Below the pieces are notes generated by a model. That model had not been told where the DNA came from, made no database searches, and saw only the letters and a list, made by a program, of their open reading frames with translations. 64,000 nucleotides of DNA. It comes from an uncultured Magnetospirillum sp. (GTDB taxonomy: Bacteria; Pseudomonadota; Alphaproteobacteria; Rhodospirillales; Magnetospirillaceae). How positions within the stretch are numbered: the first letter of the stretch is position 1; each line of letters begins with the position of its first letter. Made by a program: the position numbers and the translations under genes. The DNA lies in contig NZ_CAINTR010000064.1 of NCBI RefSeq assembly GCF_903853455.1, positions 81,005 to 145,004 on the forward strand, in the 5' to 3' direction. Of the stretch, positions 51,468 through 59,266 are shown in pieces.

Positions 51468-53396
51468 TCATGACACCACCAATTGCCGGTAGATGCGGGG
51501 CAGCGCCGCCGACAACTGGGCCACATGGTTGATGATGGCGAAGCTGCCCCGGCCGAACAGATGGGGGAAATAACTCTGGGCCTTCTGGTCGATGGTGATG
51601 CCGAACACCCCCAGGCCCTTGGCGCGAGCCTCCTGCACCGCCTTGCGGGTGTCCTCGATCCCGTAGCGGCCTTCGTAGTGGTCGATGTCGTTGGGCTTGC
51701 CGTCGGTCAGCACCAGCAGCAGGCGGTGGCGGTTGGGACGCTCCTCCAGCTTTTGAGCGGCATGGCGCAAGGCGGCGCCGATGCGGGTGTAGTAGCCGGG
51801 TCGGATGGCGCCGATCCGCCGCATGGCACGCTCGCCGAACGGCTCGTCGAAATCCTTGACCGTGTCGACCTTGACCCAGGAGCGCTTGCGCGAGGTGAAG
51901 GTGAAGACGGCGAAGGGATCGCCGCAGGCGGCAAGGCCGTGGCTGAAAACCGCCAGCGCCTCCTTCTCCACGTCCAGCACCCGGCGGTTCTCGATCCAGG
52001 CATCGGTGGACAGCGAGGCGTCCACCAGCAGCGCCACCGACAGGTCGCGCTCCATGGAACGGCGCTGCAACCACACCCGGTCGGTGCCCATGCCGCTGGC
52101 TATCAGGTCGCAGCGCGCCCGCACCACCTGATCCATGTCCAGTTCCCCGCCGTCGGCCTGACCGCGCAGCACCACCGGGCGGGTGCGCAGCGCCTCGAAC
52201 TGACGGCGGACGGCACGGATGCGCCGCTTGGCATGGTCGTCGGGCACCCAGCCCTCGCCCTCCTCCGGCGCCGGCCCGACCACCACCGCGCAATGGGCCG
52301 GATGGTAGGCTTGGACGCGGTAATCCCATTCCGGATAGAGGTGGGTTCCGGTCAGCCGCGTGGCATCGGTAGCCTCGGGCGGCAGGTCGAGGTCGAACTT
52401 AAGCTTGGTCGCCGCCTTGCGGCTGTGCTGGGTCAGGGTCATGGTGTCGAGGTCGTCGGCCACCTTGCGGGCCTCCTCCTCGTCGGTGTCGTCGATGCCG
52501 CGATCCACGTTGACCATCTCGGCGAAGGCCAGAATCTTTTCGAAGCGATTGAGCAGCAGCGGATCGTCGCGGTTGGCCTGGTCTTGCTGACGCCGTTCGG
52601 CATGGCGGCGCTTGTCCTCGTCCTCCTCGGCGCCGCCGCTTTCGCCCTCGGCCGGCGGCGCGTCGCCGCGCGGAGCGGAGCCGGGCAGCATGTGCAAGGC
52701 CTCGCCCCACAGCGGCACCGGCAGGAACGGGCGATAGGAGCGCGGCGCCACGACCGGCGGAACGATGCCCGCCAGAACGGCATCTCGGTAGGGATTCGTT
52801 TCCACGGCCGGGCCTCCCAGCAACTCCGTCACCATCGCCTCCACCGCCCTTTCCGCTCCATCCAAGGGACGGGCGGGGCGCGACGCGGCCAGGGCGGCGG
52901 CAAGACAGGCGTGGGATTTGGCGAGGCCGGGAAAGGCCTCCAGCACCGCCCGCGTCGTGACCCGCGCCCGGATCAAACCGGCCAGATCGGCGCGCAGCGG
53001 ATCGGCCTCGCGCGCCGCCGGCGGTTCCAGTACGGCGAAATAGGCGGCCAGCCAGAAATAGAGGTCGCGGTTAAGGCTGGCTTCGGCGAAGAAGGCGATG
53101 CCGTCGGGAAGCGCCAGGGTGACCTCGTCACGGCTGGCGGTCACCAGCCGTTCCCGATCCATGCCGACCCGCTGGCGCCAGCTCAGCCGGTGGCCCGATT
53201 CGCGCGCCGAGGCCGCGGTGATCTGGACGCCGCGATCGCCGCCCAAGCCGCGGAAGAACACCGCCAACGAAGCGCGGACGACGTCGAGGCGCACCTCGGC
53301 GGCCGGATGGGTCGGCCAACTGGCGCGGTCGCCGACCAGGCGATGCCACAGGCCGCCAACCCGTTCTTCCAATTCCAGGGCGTGGAAGAGGTTCAT
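51468..53396 (-). CDS. norD: NorD, VWA-domain protein for NO reductase activation
   Basis: A 642-residue cytosolic protein. The C-terminal third is a von Willebrand A domain with the MIDAS motif VDASLSTDAW and LLVLTDGKPND. The middle is acidic and low-complexity (PPAEGESGGAEEDEDKRR). NorD works with the AAA+ protein NorQ to insert the non-heme iron of NorB. It lies four bases after norQ. Large antisense frames over this gene are shadows. Confidence 0.94.
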   Translation of the reverse strand: MNLFHALELEERVGGLWHRLVGDRASWPTHPAAEVRLDVVRASLAVFFRGLGGDRGVQITAASARESGHRLSWRQRVGMDRERLVTASRDEVTLALPDGIAFFAEASLNRDLYFWLAAYFAVLEPPAAREADPLRADLAGLIRARVTTRAVLEAFPGLAKSHACLAAALAASRPARPLDGAERAVEAMVTELLGGPAVETNPYRDAVLAGIVPPVVAPRSYRPFLPVPLWGEALHMLPGSAPRGDAPPAEGESGGAEEDEDKRRHAERRQQDQANRDDPLLLNRFEKILAFAEMVNVDRGIDDTDEEEARKVADDLDTMTLTQHSRKAATKLKFDLDLPPEATDATRLTGTHLYPEWDYRVQAYHPAHCAVVVGPAPEEGEGWVPDDHAKRRIRAVRRQFEALRTRPVVLRGQADGGELDMDQVVRARCDLIASGMGTDRVWLQRRSMERDLSVALLVDASLSTDAWIENRRVLDVEKEALAVFSHGLAACGDPFAVFTFTSRKRSWVKVDTVKDFDEPFGERAMRRIGAIRPGYYTRIGAALRHAAQKLEERPNRHRLLLVLTDGKPNDIDHYEGRYGIEDTRKAVQEARAKGLGVFGITIDQKAQSYFPHLFGRGSFAIINHVAQLSAALPRIYRQLVVS

Positions 53397-53400
53397 GGGG

Positions 53401-54180
53401 CTAGCCGAACACCGCGCGAACCACGTCCTGCAACCCTTTCTTGACGTCGGGATCGTCGCTGAGCGGTTCGATCATGGTGGCCTGCACCGCCTCGGCGATG
53501 CCGACACCGGCCACCATCAGGGTGGCGCAATAGACCAGCAGGCGGGTGGAAACGCCCTCTTCCAGATCGTGGCCCTTGAGGGCGCGCAGGCGGCCGGCCA
53601 AGGCGATCAGCGGCCGCACCTGGGATTCGGACAGGCCGGATTCCTCGGCGACCACCCGTTGCTCCAACTCGGGCGGCGGGAAATCGAATTCGATGGCGAC
53701 GAAACGCTGGCGGGTCGATGGCTTCAACTGCTTGAGAACGTTCTGGTAGCCGGGGTTGTAGGACACCACCAGCATGAAATCGGCGGGCGCCTGCAACAGC
53801 TCGCCGGTGCGGTCCAGCGGCAGCAGGCGGCGATCGTCAGTCAGCGGATGCAGCACCACGGTCACGTCCTTGCGCGCCTCCACCACCTCGTCGAGATAGC
53901 AGATGCCGCCCGAGCGCACGGCGCTGGTCAGGGGGCCGTCGGTCCAGACGGTGTCGCCGCCCTTGAGCAGATAGCGCCCGGTCAGATCGGCGGCGGTCAG
54001 GTCGTCGTGGCAGGATACGGTATAGAGTGGCCGGGCTAGCTTGGCCGCCATATAGGCGACGAAGCGGGTCTTGCCGCAGCCGGTGGGGCCTTTGAGCAAC
54101 AGCGGCAGACGATGCTTCCAGGCCAACTCGAACAGGCCGCATTCGTTGCCCTGGGGCAGATAGAACGGAAGGTCGGACAT
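53401..54180 (-). CDS. norQ: NorQ, MoxR-type AAA+ ATPase
   Basis: A 259-residue ATPase with Walker A GPTGCGKT, Walker B GGICYLDEV and a sensor region ADFMLVVSYNPGYQNVLKQL with arginine finger STRQRF. It forms rings that remodel NorB with NorD. The ATG at 54180 is chosen; one three codons upstream (54189) is possible. It lies 63 bp from norB with a hairpin between. Confidence 0.94.
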   Translation of the reverse strand: MSDLPFYLPQGNECGLFELAWKHRLPLLLKGPTGCGKTRFVAYMAAKLARPLYTVSCHDDLTAADLTGRYLLKGGDTVWTDGPLTSAVRSGGICYLDEVVEARKDVTVVLHPLTDDRRLLPLDRTGELLQAPADFMLVVSYNPGYQNVLKQLKPSTRQRFVAIEFDFPPPELEQRVVAEESGLSESQVRPLIALAGRLRALKGHDLEEGVSTRLLVYCATLMVAGVGIAEAVQATMIEPLSDDPDVKKGLQDVVRAVFG

Positions 54181-54207
54181 GGGCGTCACGGCTCCAGGAA
54201 GAAGAGA

Positions 54208-54234
54208 GGGGCGGCCGAACTGGCCGACCGCCCC
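54208..54234 (-). repeat. intercistronic hairpin between norB and norQ
   Basis: A 7-bp GC stem (GGGGCGG/CCGCCCC) enclosing GGCC elements that can pair within the loop. The minus strand then reads CTCTCTTCTTCC. It may stabilise the norCB part of the message or reduce read-through, so that structural subunits exceed the assembly factors. Confidence 0.45.
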
Positions 54235-54243
54235 GCCGGTGTC

Positions 54244-55590
54244 TTATTTCGCCGCGGCGTAGGCCCGCGTCGGCACCGTCTGGCGGCTGGGAGCCACCAT
54301 GGACACCAGGTAAAGCAGCAGACCCACCGCGACGGCGACACCACCGCCTAGGCGCATCCAGTAGAACAGGCCGAGCTGGGCCTGCACTTCCATGTAGGAC
54401 ATGCCCATCACCCGCTCGAGATGGGTCTGCACCACCCCGGCGAAGGTCAGCGCGAAGGTCATGAACGCCACGCCGCTGGTCATGATCCAGAAGCTCCACA
54501 TGTTGAGCACCTGATTGTAGGGCTCACGCTTCAGCAGGTTGGGCATGGCATAGGTGAACATGGCCAGGTTGATCATGGCGTAGGCGCCGTAGAAGGCGAG
54601 ATGGCCATGGGCGGCGGTCACCTGGGTGCCGTGGGTGTAGTAGTTGATCGGCGCCAGGGTATGCAGGAAGCCCCACACGCCGGCCCCGAAGAACGACATC
54701 ACCGCGCAGCCCAGCGACCACAGCAGCGCCGCCTTGTTGGGATGGTCGCGACCGCCCTTCCACACCATGGTGAAGGCGAAGATAACCATGGCGAAGAACG
54801 GAACCACCTCCAGCGCCGAGAACACGCTGCCGATCCACTGCCAATAGCCGGGGGTGCCGATCCAGTAGTAGTGGTGGCCGGTGCCGAGGATGCCGGAGAA
54901 CAGCGCCAGGCCGACGATGACATACAGCCACTTCTCGACCACCTCGCGATCGACGCCGGTCAGCTTGATCATCAGGAAGGCGAGGATCGAAGCCATCACC
55001 AGTTCCCACACGCCCTCGACCCACAGATGGACCACCCACCACCAGAACATCTTGTCGAGCACGACATTGGCGGGGTTGTAGAAGGCGAACAGGAAGAAGA
55101 CGGCGATTCCCCACAGGCCGAGCAGCAGGATGTTGGTGATCACCGTCTTGCGGCCCTTCAGCACCGTCATGCTGATGTTGTAGATGAACATCAGCGCCAC
55201 GACGACGATGCCGACCTTGATGATCAGCGGCTGTTCGAGGTACGAGCGGCCATTGTCGGCGGAATAGCCGAATAGGTATCCCACCACCGCCACGCCGGCG
55301 GCGCCGAAGAACAGCCAGAACTGCAACTTGGCCAGGAATGGGCTGTGCAGTTCGGTCTCGGCCTCTTCGGGGATCAGATAATAGGTGCAGCCGAAGAATC
55401 CCATCAGCAGCCACACGATCAAGGCGTTGGTGTGGATCATGCGAACGACGTTGAACGGCAGGAAGTCCGGCAACGCGGTCGGGGCAACGTAGAGAATGGC
55501 GCCGAGCAGGCCGAAAACGATCTGGGCGGCGAACAGCGACAATGCGCCAATGAAGTAGAGCTTGGCGACGCTCTGCGATTCATATTTCAT
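54244..55590 (-). CDS. norB: nitric oxide reductase large subunit (cNOR)
   Basis: A 448-residue inner-membrane protein with 12 hydrophobic segments, reducing NO to N2O. Heme and FeB ligand regions are visible: MIHTNALIVWLLMGFFGCTYY, WWWVVHLWVEGVWELVMAS (His, Glu), LGTGHHYYWIG (two His) and TAAHGHLAFYGAYAMIN (His pair). There is no N-terminal quinol-oxidase extension, and a NorC partner is present, so it is the cytochrome c type. The ATG at 55590 is chosen; an in-frame start at 55662 would overlap norC. Confidence 0.95.
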   Translation of the reverse strand: MKYESQSVAKLYFIGALSLFAAQIVFGLLGAILYVAPTALPDFLPFNVVRMIHTNALIVWLLMGFFGCTYYLIPEEAETELHSPFLAKLQFWLFFGAAGVAVVGYLFGYSADNGRSYLEQPLIIKVGIVVVALMFIYNISMTVLKGRKTVITNILLLGLWGIAVFFLFAFYNPANVVLDKMFWWWVVHLWVEGVWELVMASILAFLMIKLTGVDREVVEKWLYVIVGLALFSGILGTGHHYYWIGTPGYWQWIGSVFSALEVVPFFAMVIFAFTMVWKGGRDHPNKAALLWSLGCAVMSFFGAGVWGFLHTLAPINYYTHGTQVTAAHGHLAFYGAYAMINLAMFTYAMPNLLKREPYNQVLNMWSFWIMTSGVAFMTFALTFAGVVQTHLERVMGMSYMEVQAQLGLFYWMRLGGGVAVAVGLLLYLVSMVAPSRQTVPTRAYAAAK

Positions 55591-55610
55591 GGATTTGTCT
55601 TTCAATCCGC

Positions 55611-56060
55611 TCAGCCAGCCTTGCGCGGCGGCCAGTTCTGGGTGTTGACCTTGCTGTTCCACTCAAGGAAATCGACCAGATTGTCGAGCTGCGCCTCGGT
55701 GAAGTCGAAATGCGGCATCTGATGGCGGTCATCGACCCGGGTCGGCTGGGACTTGATCCAATCCTTGAGGTTCTGGCGGGCGGCGGCGGCATCGGTATCG
55801 CCACCGTAACGCAGCCACACATCCTTCAATTCCGGCGCGAAACGGGCGCCTTCGCCCATCAGCGTGTGGCAATCGAAGCAGGCGCTCCGCTCCCAGACAT
55901 GCTTGCCGGCCTCGACGCCGGGCGTGATCGGATTGACCTTCGCGATGTCGTTGGCGGTGCTGACGCTGTGCGCCACCAACCCCACGAATATGACGAAGAA
56001 AAAAACCGTGCCCCCGTAGAAAATATTGCGGGCCGCGGATTTCGTCAGTGTTTCAGACAT
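55611..56060 (-). CDS. norC: nitric oxide reductase cytochrome c subunit
   Basis: A 149-residue protein with one N-terminal membrane helix (IFYGGTVFFFVIFVGLVAHS) and a periplasmic class-I cytochrome c domain. CFDCH binds the heme, and the Met in HQMPHFDFTEAQL is the probable axial ligand. CCAAGGAG precedes the ATG at 56060; the longer frame to 56141 runs through promoter sequence. It is the first gene of norCBQDEF. Confidence 0.95.
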   Translation of the reverse strand: MSETLTKSAARNIFYGGTVFFFVIFVGLVAHSVSTANDIAKVNPITPGVEAGKHVWERSACFDCHTLMGEGARFAPELKDVWLRYGGDTDAAAARQNLKDWIKSQPTRVDDRHQMPHFDFTEAQLDNLVDFLEWNSKVNTQNWPPRKAG

Positions 56061-56198
56061 GACTTCTCCTTGGTTTCGAAAGATGCCCCGCCCAGCCGAT
56101 CGCAATGCCCCCAGGCCGGCGCGGCAAGATACCCTTATCAAAAGTAGGGCAATACCATAGTTCTGAAGTCAACTTATTGGGATTGGGCGGAGCGCGAA

Positions 56199-56212
56199 TT
56201 GCCGTTGGTCAA
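56199..56212 (-). promoter_or_regulatory. FNR/NNR-like box 1 upstream of norC
   Basis: TTGCC-GTTG-GTCAA matches TTGAC-N4-GTCAA, the NNR/Dnr-type consensus, at 9 of 10 defined positions. Its centre is about 145 bp upstream of the norC ATG. If it acts from -41.5, transcription would start near 56164, giving a leader of about 100 bases, with AATAAG as a possible -10. Confidence 0.5.
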
Positions 56213-56256
56213 GCCTTCGGGTTATTGCGCCGAGAAGGCATTTCCCGGTTGGCGGC

Positions 56257-56270
56257 TTGACCAAGCTCAA
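56257..56270 (-). promoter_or_regulatory. FNR/NNR-like box 2 upstream of norC
   Basis: TTGAC-CAAG-CTCAA matches the same consensus at 9 of 10 positions and fulfils TTGA-N6-TCAA. Its centre is 58 bp from box 1. Part of both boxes belongs to an 11-bp perfect inverted repeat, TTGGTCAAGCC (56205-56215) and GGCTTGACCAA (56254-56264). Confidence 0.5.
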
Positions 56271-56293
56271 CGCCGAATACCAGAGCTTTGTGC

Positions 56294-56806
56294 TTAGGCT
56301 TCTTCGGTGGAGGCGCGGACCGGCAGAGGGTAGACCGAGCGCGGCGGCAGCCGATGAATCAGCAGAGCCACCAGCACCAGGGTCACCGTTCCGGTCAGGA
56401 CCGGGGTCGCCAGGAAGCTCCAATCGGGATGAAGCGTCATCACCACGATGGGATCGGCTCCGGCAGGCGGGTGAGTCAGACGCAGCACCCCGAGCAATCC
56501 GATCACCAGCCCCACCGCCAAGGCGACCGACCAAAGGCTCTGCGGCAGCAGATGGTCGAGCACCAGGGCCAGCAAGGTGGCGGTGACGTGCCCTCCGATC
56601 AGATTGGCGGGTTGCGACAGCGGGCTGTCGGGAAGGCCGAACAGCAGGACGGCCGATGCTCCCAGTGGCGCCACCAGCATGGGAACGCCGCTCCATTCGC
56701 CCAACATCACCACCACCGCCAAGCCGAGCAGTCCCCCCAACGCCGCCTTGGCCCAACGTGACAGGCCGTGCGGCGGTTGATGGCGATGGATAAAGCGACG
56801 GGGCAT
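56294..56806 (-). CDS. HPP-family membrane protein
   Basis: A 170-residue inner-membrane protein with four or five hydrophobic segments and the family motifs VAPLGASAVLLFGLPDSPLSQPANLIGGH and LRLTHPPAGADPIVV. HPP proteins of cyanobacteria and plastids are linked to nitrite transport, but most bacterial members have no assigned role. The ATG at 56806 is preceded by GGGAGGG; the frame upstream to 57121 is a shadow. It follows the exbD genes (106-bp gap) and precedes norC, so either link is possible. Confidence 0.85.
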   Translation of the reverse strand: MPRRFIHRHQPPHGLSRWAKAALGGLLGLAVVVMLGEWSGVPMLVAPLGASAVLLFGLPDSPLSQPANLIGGHVTATLLALVLDHLLPQSLWSVALAVGLVIGLLGVLRLTHPPAGADPIVVMTLHPDWSFLATPVLTGTVTLVLVALLIHRLPPRSVYPLPVRASTEEA

Positions 56807-56912
56807 GGGCACATCCCTCCCGGTGTCTGTCGTCAAAGGGATGGGATGGTGACGGTGGCGCGCGGCCTCGACATTGACGTTGGTCAGCCGGGCGAATTTA
56901 CCCGGGAGCCCC

Positions 56913-57338
56913 CTACTCCATGTCTTGCTCGGACCCGACGACGCCGATCTTGCGCAGGCCAATCCGCTGGGCGGCGGCCAGGACCTGGGCGACATGCTTG
57001 TAGGGCGCCCGCCGGTCGGGGCGAATATGAATCTCGGGCTGGGTCGCCGCCGCCTCGGAAAGCCGGAGCTCCAGGGTCGCGCGATCAGGCATCGGCTGGC
57101 CGTTCCAGGTGATGGCGCCATCGGCGGCGATCACCACCGCCACCACCTCGGGCGGTGCGGCGGCAACCGGCGGCGGCCCCACCGGCAGGTCCAGCTTCAC
57201 CGAGTGGGTCTGGATCGGAATGGTGATGATCAGCATGATCAGCAGCACCAGCATCACGTCGATCAGCGGCGTGGTGTTGATGTCGACCATGATCTCGGGC
57301 TCGTCCGAACCGTTGCCGTCGGTCATATTGAAGGCCAT
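56913..57338 (-). CDS. exbD: ExbD/TolR-family protein (second copy)
   Basis: A 141-residue protein with one N-terminal membrane helix containing the essential Asp (INTTPLIDVMLVLLIMLIIT) and a periplasmic domain ending in an IRPDRRAPYKHVAQVLAAAQR-like segment. Residues 1-14 form a short cytosolic lead. It lies three bases after the first exbD. It has a different N-terminus from the first copy, so the two may form a mixed complex. Confidence 0.93.
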   Translation of the reverse strand: MAFNMTDGNGSDEPEIMVDINTTPLIDVMLVLLIMLIITIPIQTHSVKLDLPVGPPPVAAAPPEVVAVVIAADGAITWNGQPMPDRATLELRLSEAAATQPEIHIRPDRRAPYKHVAQVLAAAQRIGLRKIGVVGSEQDME

Positions 57339-57341
57339 GGA

Positions 57342-57776
57342 TTACCCTCCCTGTCCGGGTGGTTCGGTGATGAAGCCCAGTTTGGCGATGCCGGCGCGCT
57401 GGCAGGCGGTGACCACCCGGCCGACGAATTCGTAAGGGACCTCGCGGTCGCCCCGCACATGCACCTCGGGCTGCGGCTCCTGGGTGGCCGCCTCGGTCAG
57501 GCGCTGGCGCAGGGTGGCGGCATCGGCCATGGGTTCGGCGTTCCAGAACACCTGACCGGCGGCATCGACGGCGATGGTGACGTTGCCGGGCTGGGTCTGG
57601 GTCGGCTGGTTGGCCTCCTGGGGCAGTTGCACCGGCACGGTATGGGTCACCACCGGAATGGTGATCAGGAAGATGATCAGCAGCACCAGCATGATGTCCA
57701 CCAGCGGCGTGGTGTTGATGCTGGCCATCATCGGGTCCTCGTCGCCGCGCCCGGAGCCGCCGAAGGAAATGGCCAT
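57342..57776 (-). CDS. exbD: ExbD/TolR-family protein (first copy)
   Basis: A 144-residue relative of the next gene. Membrane helix with Asp: INTTPLVDIMLVLLIIFLITIPVV. Periplasmic part: LPQEANQPTQTQPGN, then VDAAGQVFWNAEPMADAA and VRGDREVPYEFVGRVVTACQRAGI. It works with ExbB and TonB to convert proton motive force into work at outer-membrane receptors. It is one base from exbB. Confidence 0.94.
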   Translation of the reverse strand: MAISFGGSGRGDEDPMMASINTTPLVDIMLVLLIIFLITIPVVTHTVPVQLPQEANQPTQTQPGNVTIAVDAAGQVFWNAEPMADAATLRQRLTEAATQEPQPEVHVRGDREVPYEFVGRVVTACQRAGIAKLGFITEPPGQGG

Positions 57777-57777
57777 C

Positions 57778-58587
57778 TCAGCTCACCCGGGCCAGGGGCT
57801 GGCGCGCCGCATTCGGGCCGTCGGTCCCGGCCAGCAGGATCGAATGCAGGTCGGAGCCGAAGGCGCGGACCTTGTCGCTGGCCGCCTTGTTGCGGCGGAC
57901 CAGCAGGTTGTAGCCCAGCACCGCCGGCACCGCGACCGCGAGGCCCATGGCGGTCATGATCAAGGCCTCGCCCACCGGCCCCGCCACCTTGTCGATGGAA
58001 GCCTGCCCGGCGATGCCGATGGCGGTCAGGGCGTGGTAGATGCCCCACACCGTGCCGAACAAGCCGACGAAGGGCGCGGTGGAGCCGACGGTGGCCAGCA
58101 CCGCCAAGCCGCCCTGCAACTGCCCGGTGATCTCGTCCATGGCCCGCTGGATCGACAGGGACACCCAGGTGTGCAGGTCGATCTTTTCCAGCAGGGTGTC
58201 GCGGTGATGCTCGACCGCCTCGAGACCGCTGGCGGCGAGGAAGCGGAACGGGCTGGTCTCGGCCAGGGTGGCGACGCCATCGGCCACCGAGCGGGCCTTC
58301 CAGAAGATGGCGCCGGCCGCCTTGGCCTGACGCATCAGGCGGAACTGCTCGATCAGCTTGGTCACCAGGATGTACCACGACGCCAGCGACATCAGGCCCA
58401 GCAGAACCAGCGTGCCGCGCGAGACGAAATCCCCCTGGGCCCACAGCGCGTCGAGGCCGTAGGGATTGTCCACCATCTGGAGATGGGCATGGGCGTCGCC
58501 GGCATCGGGGATGTGGTAGGCCAGGGCGGGCAGCGCCAGCGGCAGCAGCAGCGCCGCCAAGACGGCCGTTCGAGCGAAACGGGACAT
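57778..58587 (-). CDS. exbB: ExbB/TolQ-family proton channel protein
   Basis: A 269-residue protein. A signal-like N-terminus (AVLAALLLPLALPALA) and a short His/Asp-rich periplasmic stretch (YHIPDAGDAHAHLQMVD) precede the three MotA/TolQ/ExbB membrane helices. The conserved channel region reads VGSTAPFVGLFGTVWGIYHALTAIG and MTAMGLAVAVPAVLGYNLL. The N-terminal extension is found in a subgroup of ExbB proteins. It lies 15 bp after tonB. Confidence 0.93.
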   Translation of the reverse strand: MSRFARTAVLAALLLPLALPALAYHIPDAGDAHAHLQMVDNPYGLDALWAQGDFVSRGTLVLLGLMSLASWYILVTKLIEQFRLMRQAKAAGAIFWKARSVADGVATLAETSPFRFLAASGLEAVEHHRDTLLEKIDLHTWVSLSIQRAMDEITGQLQGGLAVLATVGSTAPFVGLFGTVWGIYHALTAIGIAGQASIDKVAGPVGEALIMTAMGLAVAVPAVLGYNLLVRRNKAASDKVRAFGSDLHSILLAGTDGPNAARQPLARVS

Positions 58588-58602
58588 GTTTGTTCTCCCC
58601 AG

Positions 58603-59250
58603 CTAATTCAATTTCCACACATAGCGCATGCGCGCCCACGACCGTTCCGGCCGCCCGTCCACGCTGCCCGGCTTGAAATGGCACAGCGCCAGTCCGTTCA
58701 AGGCGGCTTCGTCCAACCGCTCGAAGCCGCTGGAGGTCTCGACCTTGCTGTCCAGCACCGCGCCGTCGGTATCGATCAGGAAGCGCAGCACCACCGCCCC
58801 GGTCTCGCCGTTGCGACGGGACGAGGACGGATATTGCGGCGGCCGGCACGAACCCGAGGCGTCCAGCGCCGCCGCCACCCGCACCGGTTCCGCCACCGGA
58901 GCCGCTGTCGGTTCCGCCGTGCCGATGGCCGCCACCGGCTCCGTCGGTTTCGTCGTGGTCACGGCGGTGATGGCGGCCGGCGGCGGCGCGGCGGCGCGCA
59001 CCACCGGCGGCGGGACATAAGACTTCGGCGGCGGCGCTTTCTTGGGCAGCGGCTTGGCCGGCTCGACCACCGGCGGCAGCGGCTTGGCCTCGACGATGAC
59101 CCGGGCATCCAGCGGCGGATGCACGATATCGACGACACAGTGCCCCAGACCGGTGGCCAGGGCATAGATGATCCCGGCATGCAACGCCACCACCGCCGCC
59201 AGACCGCCGAAGCGGCCCGGCGACCACATTGCCCGCCGAGGATAGGTCAT
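58603..59250 (-). CDS. tonB: TonB energy transducer
   Basis: A 215-residue protein: a membrane helix near residues 15-35 (LAAVVALHAGIIYALATGL), a long Pro/Lys-rich spacer (PLPPVVEPAKPLPKKAPPPK), an Ala/Pro/Val tract, and a C-terminal TonB domain (YPSSSRRNGETGAVVLRFLID, ALNGLALCHFKPG). The ATG at 59250 has GAGGTGG at the right spacing. It lies 16 bp after the receptor gene, so energiser and receptor are made together. Confidence 0.93.
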   Translation of the reverse strand: MTYPRRAMWSPGRFGGLAAVVALHAGIIYALATGLGHCVVDIVHPPLDARVIVEAKPLPPVVEPAKPLPKKAPPPKSYVPPPVVRAAAPPPAAITAVTTTKPTEPVAAIGTAEPTAAPVAEPVRVAAALDASGSCRPPQYPSSSRRNGETGAVVLRFLIDTDGAVLDSKVETSSGFERLDEAALNGLALCHFKPGSVDGRPERSWARMRYVWKLN

Positions 59251-59266
59251 GCCCATTTCCACCTCG

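Noticed and set aside
56159..56172. A third NNR-like box near norC (TTGACTTCAGAACT on the minus strand)
   Set aside because: Only the left half fits; the right half matches one base of five.
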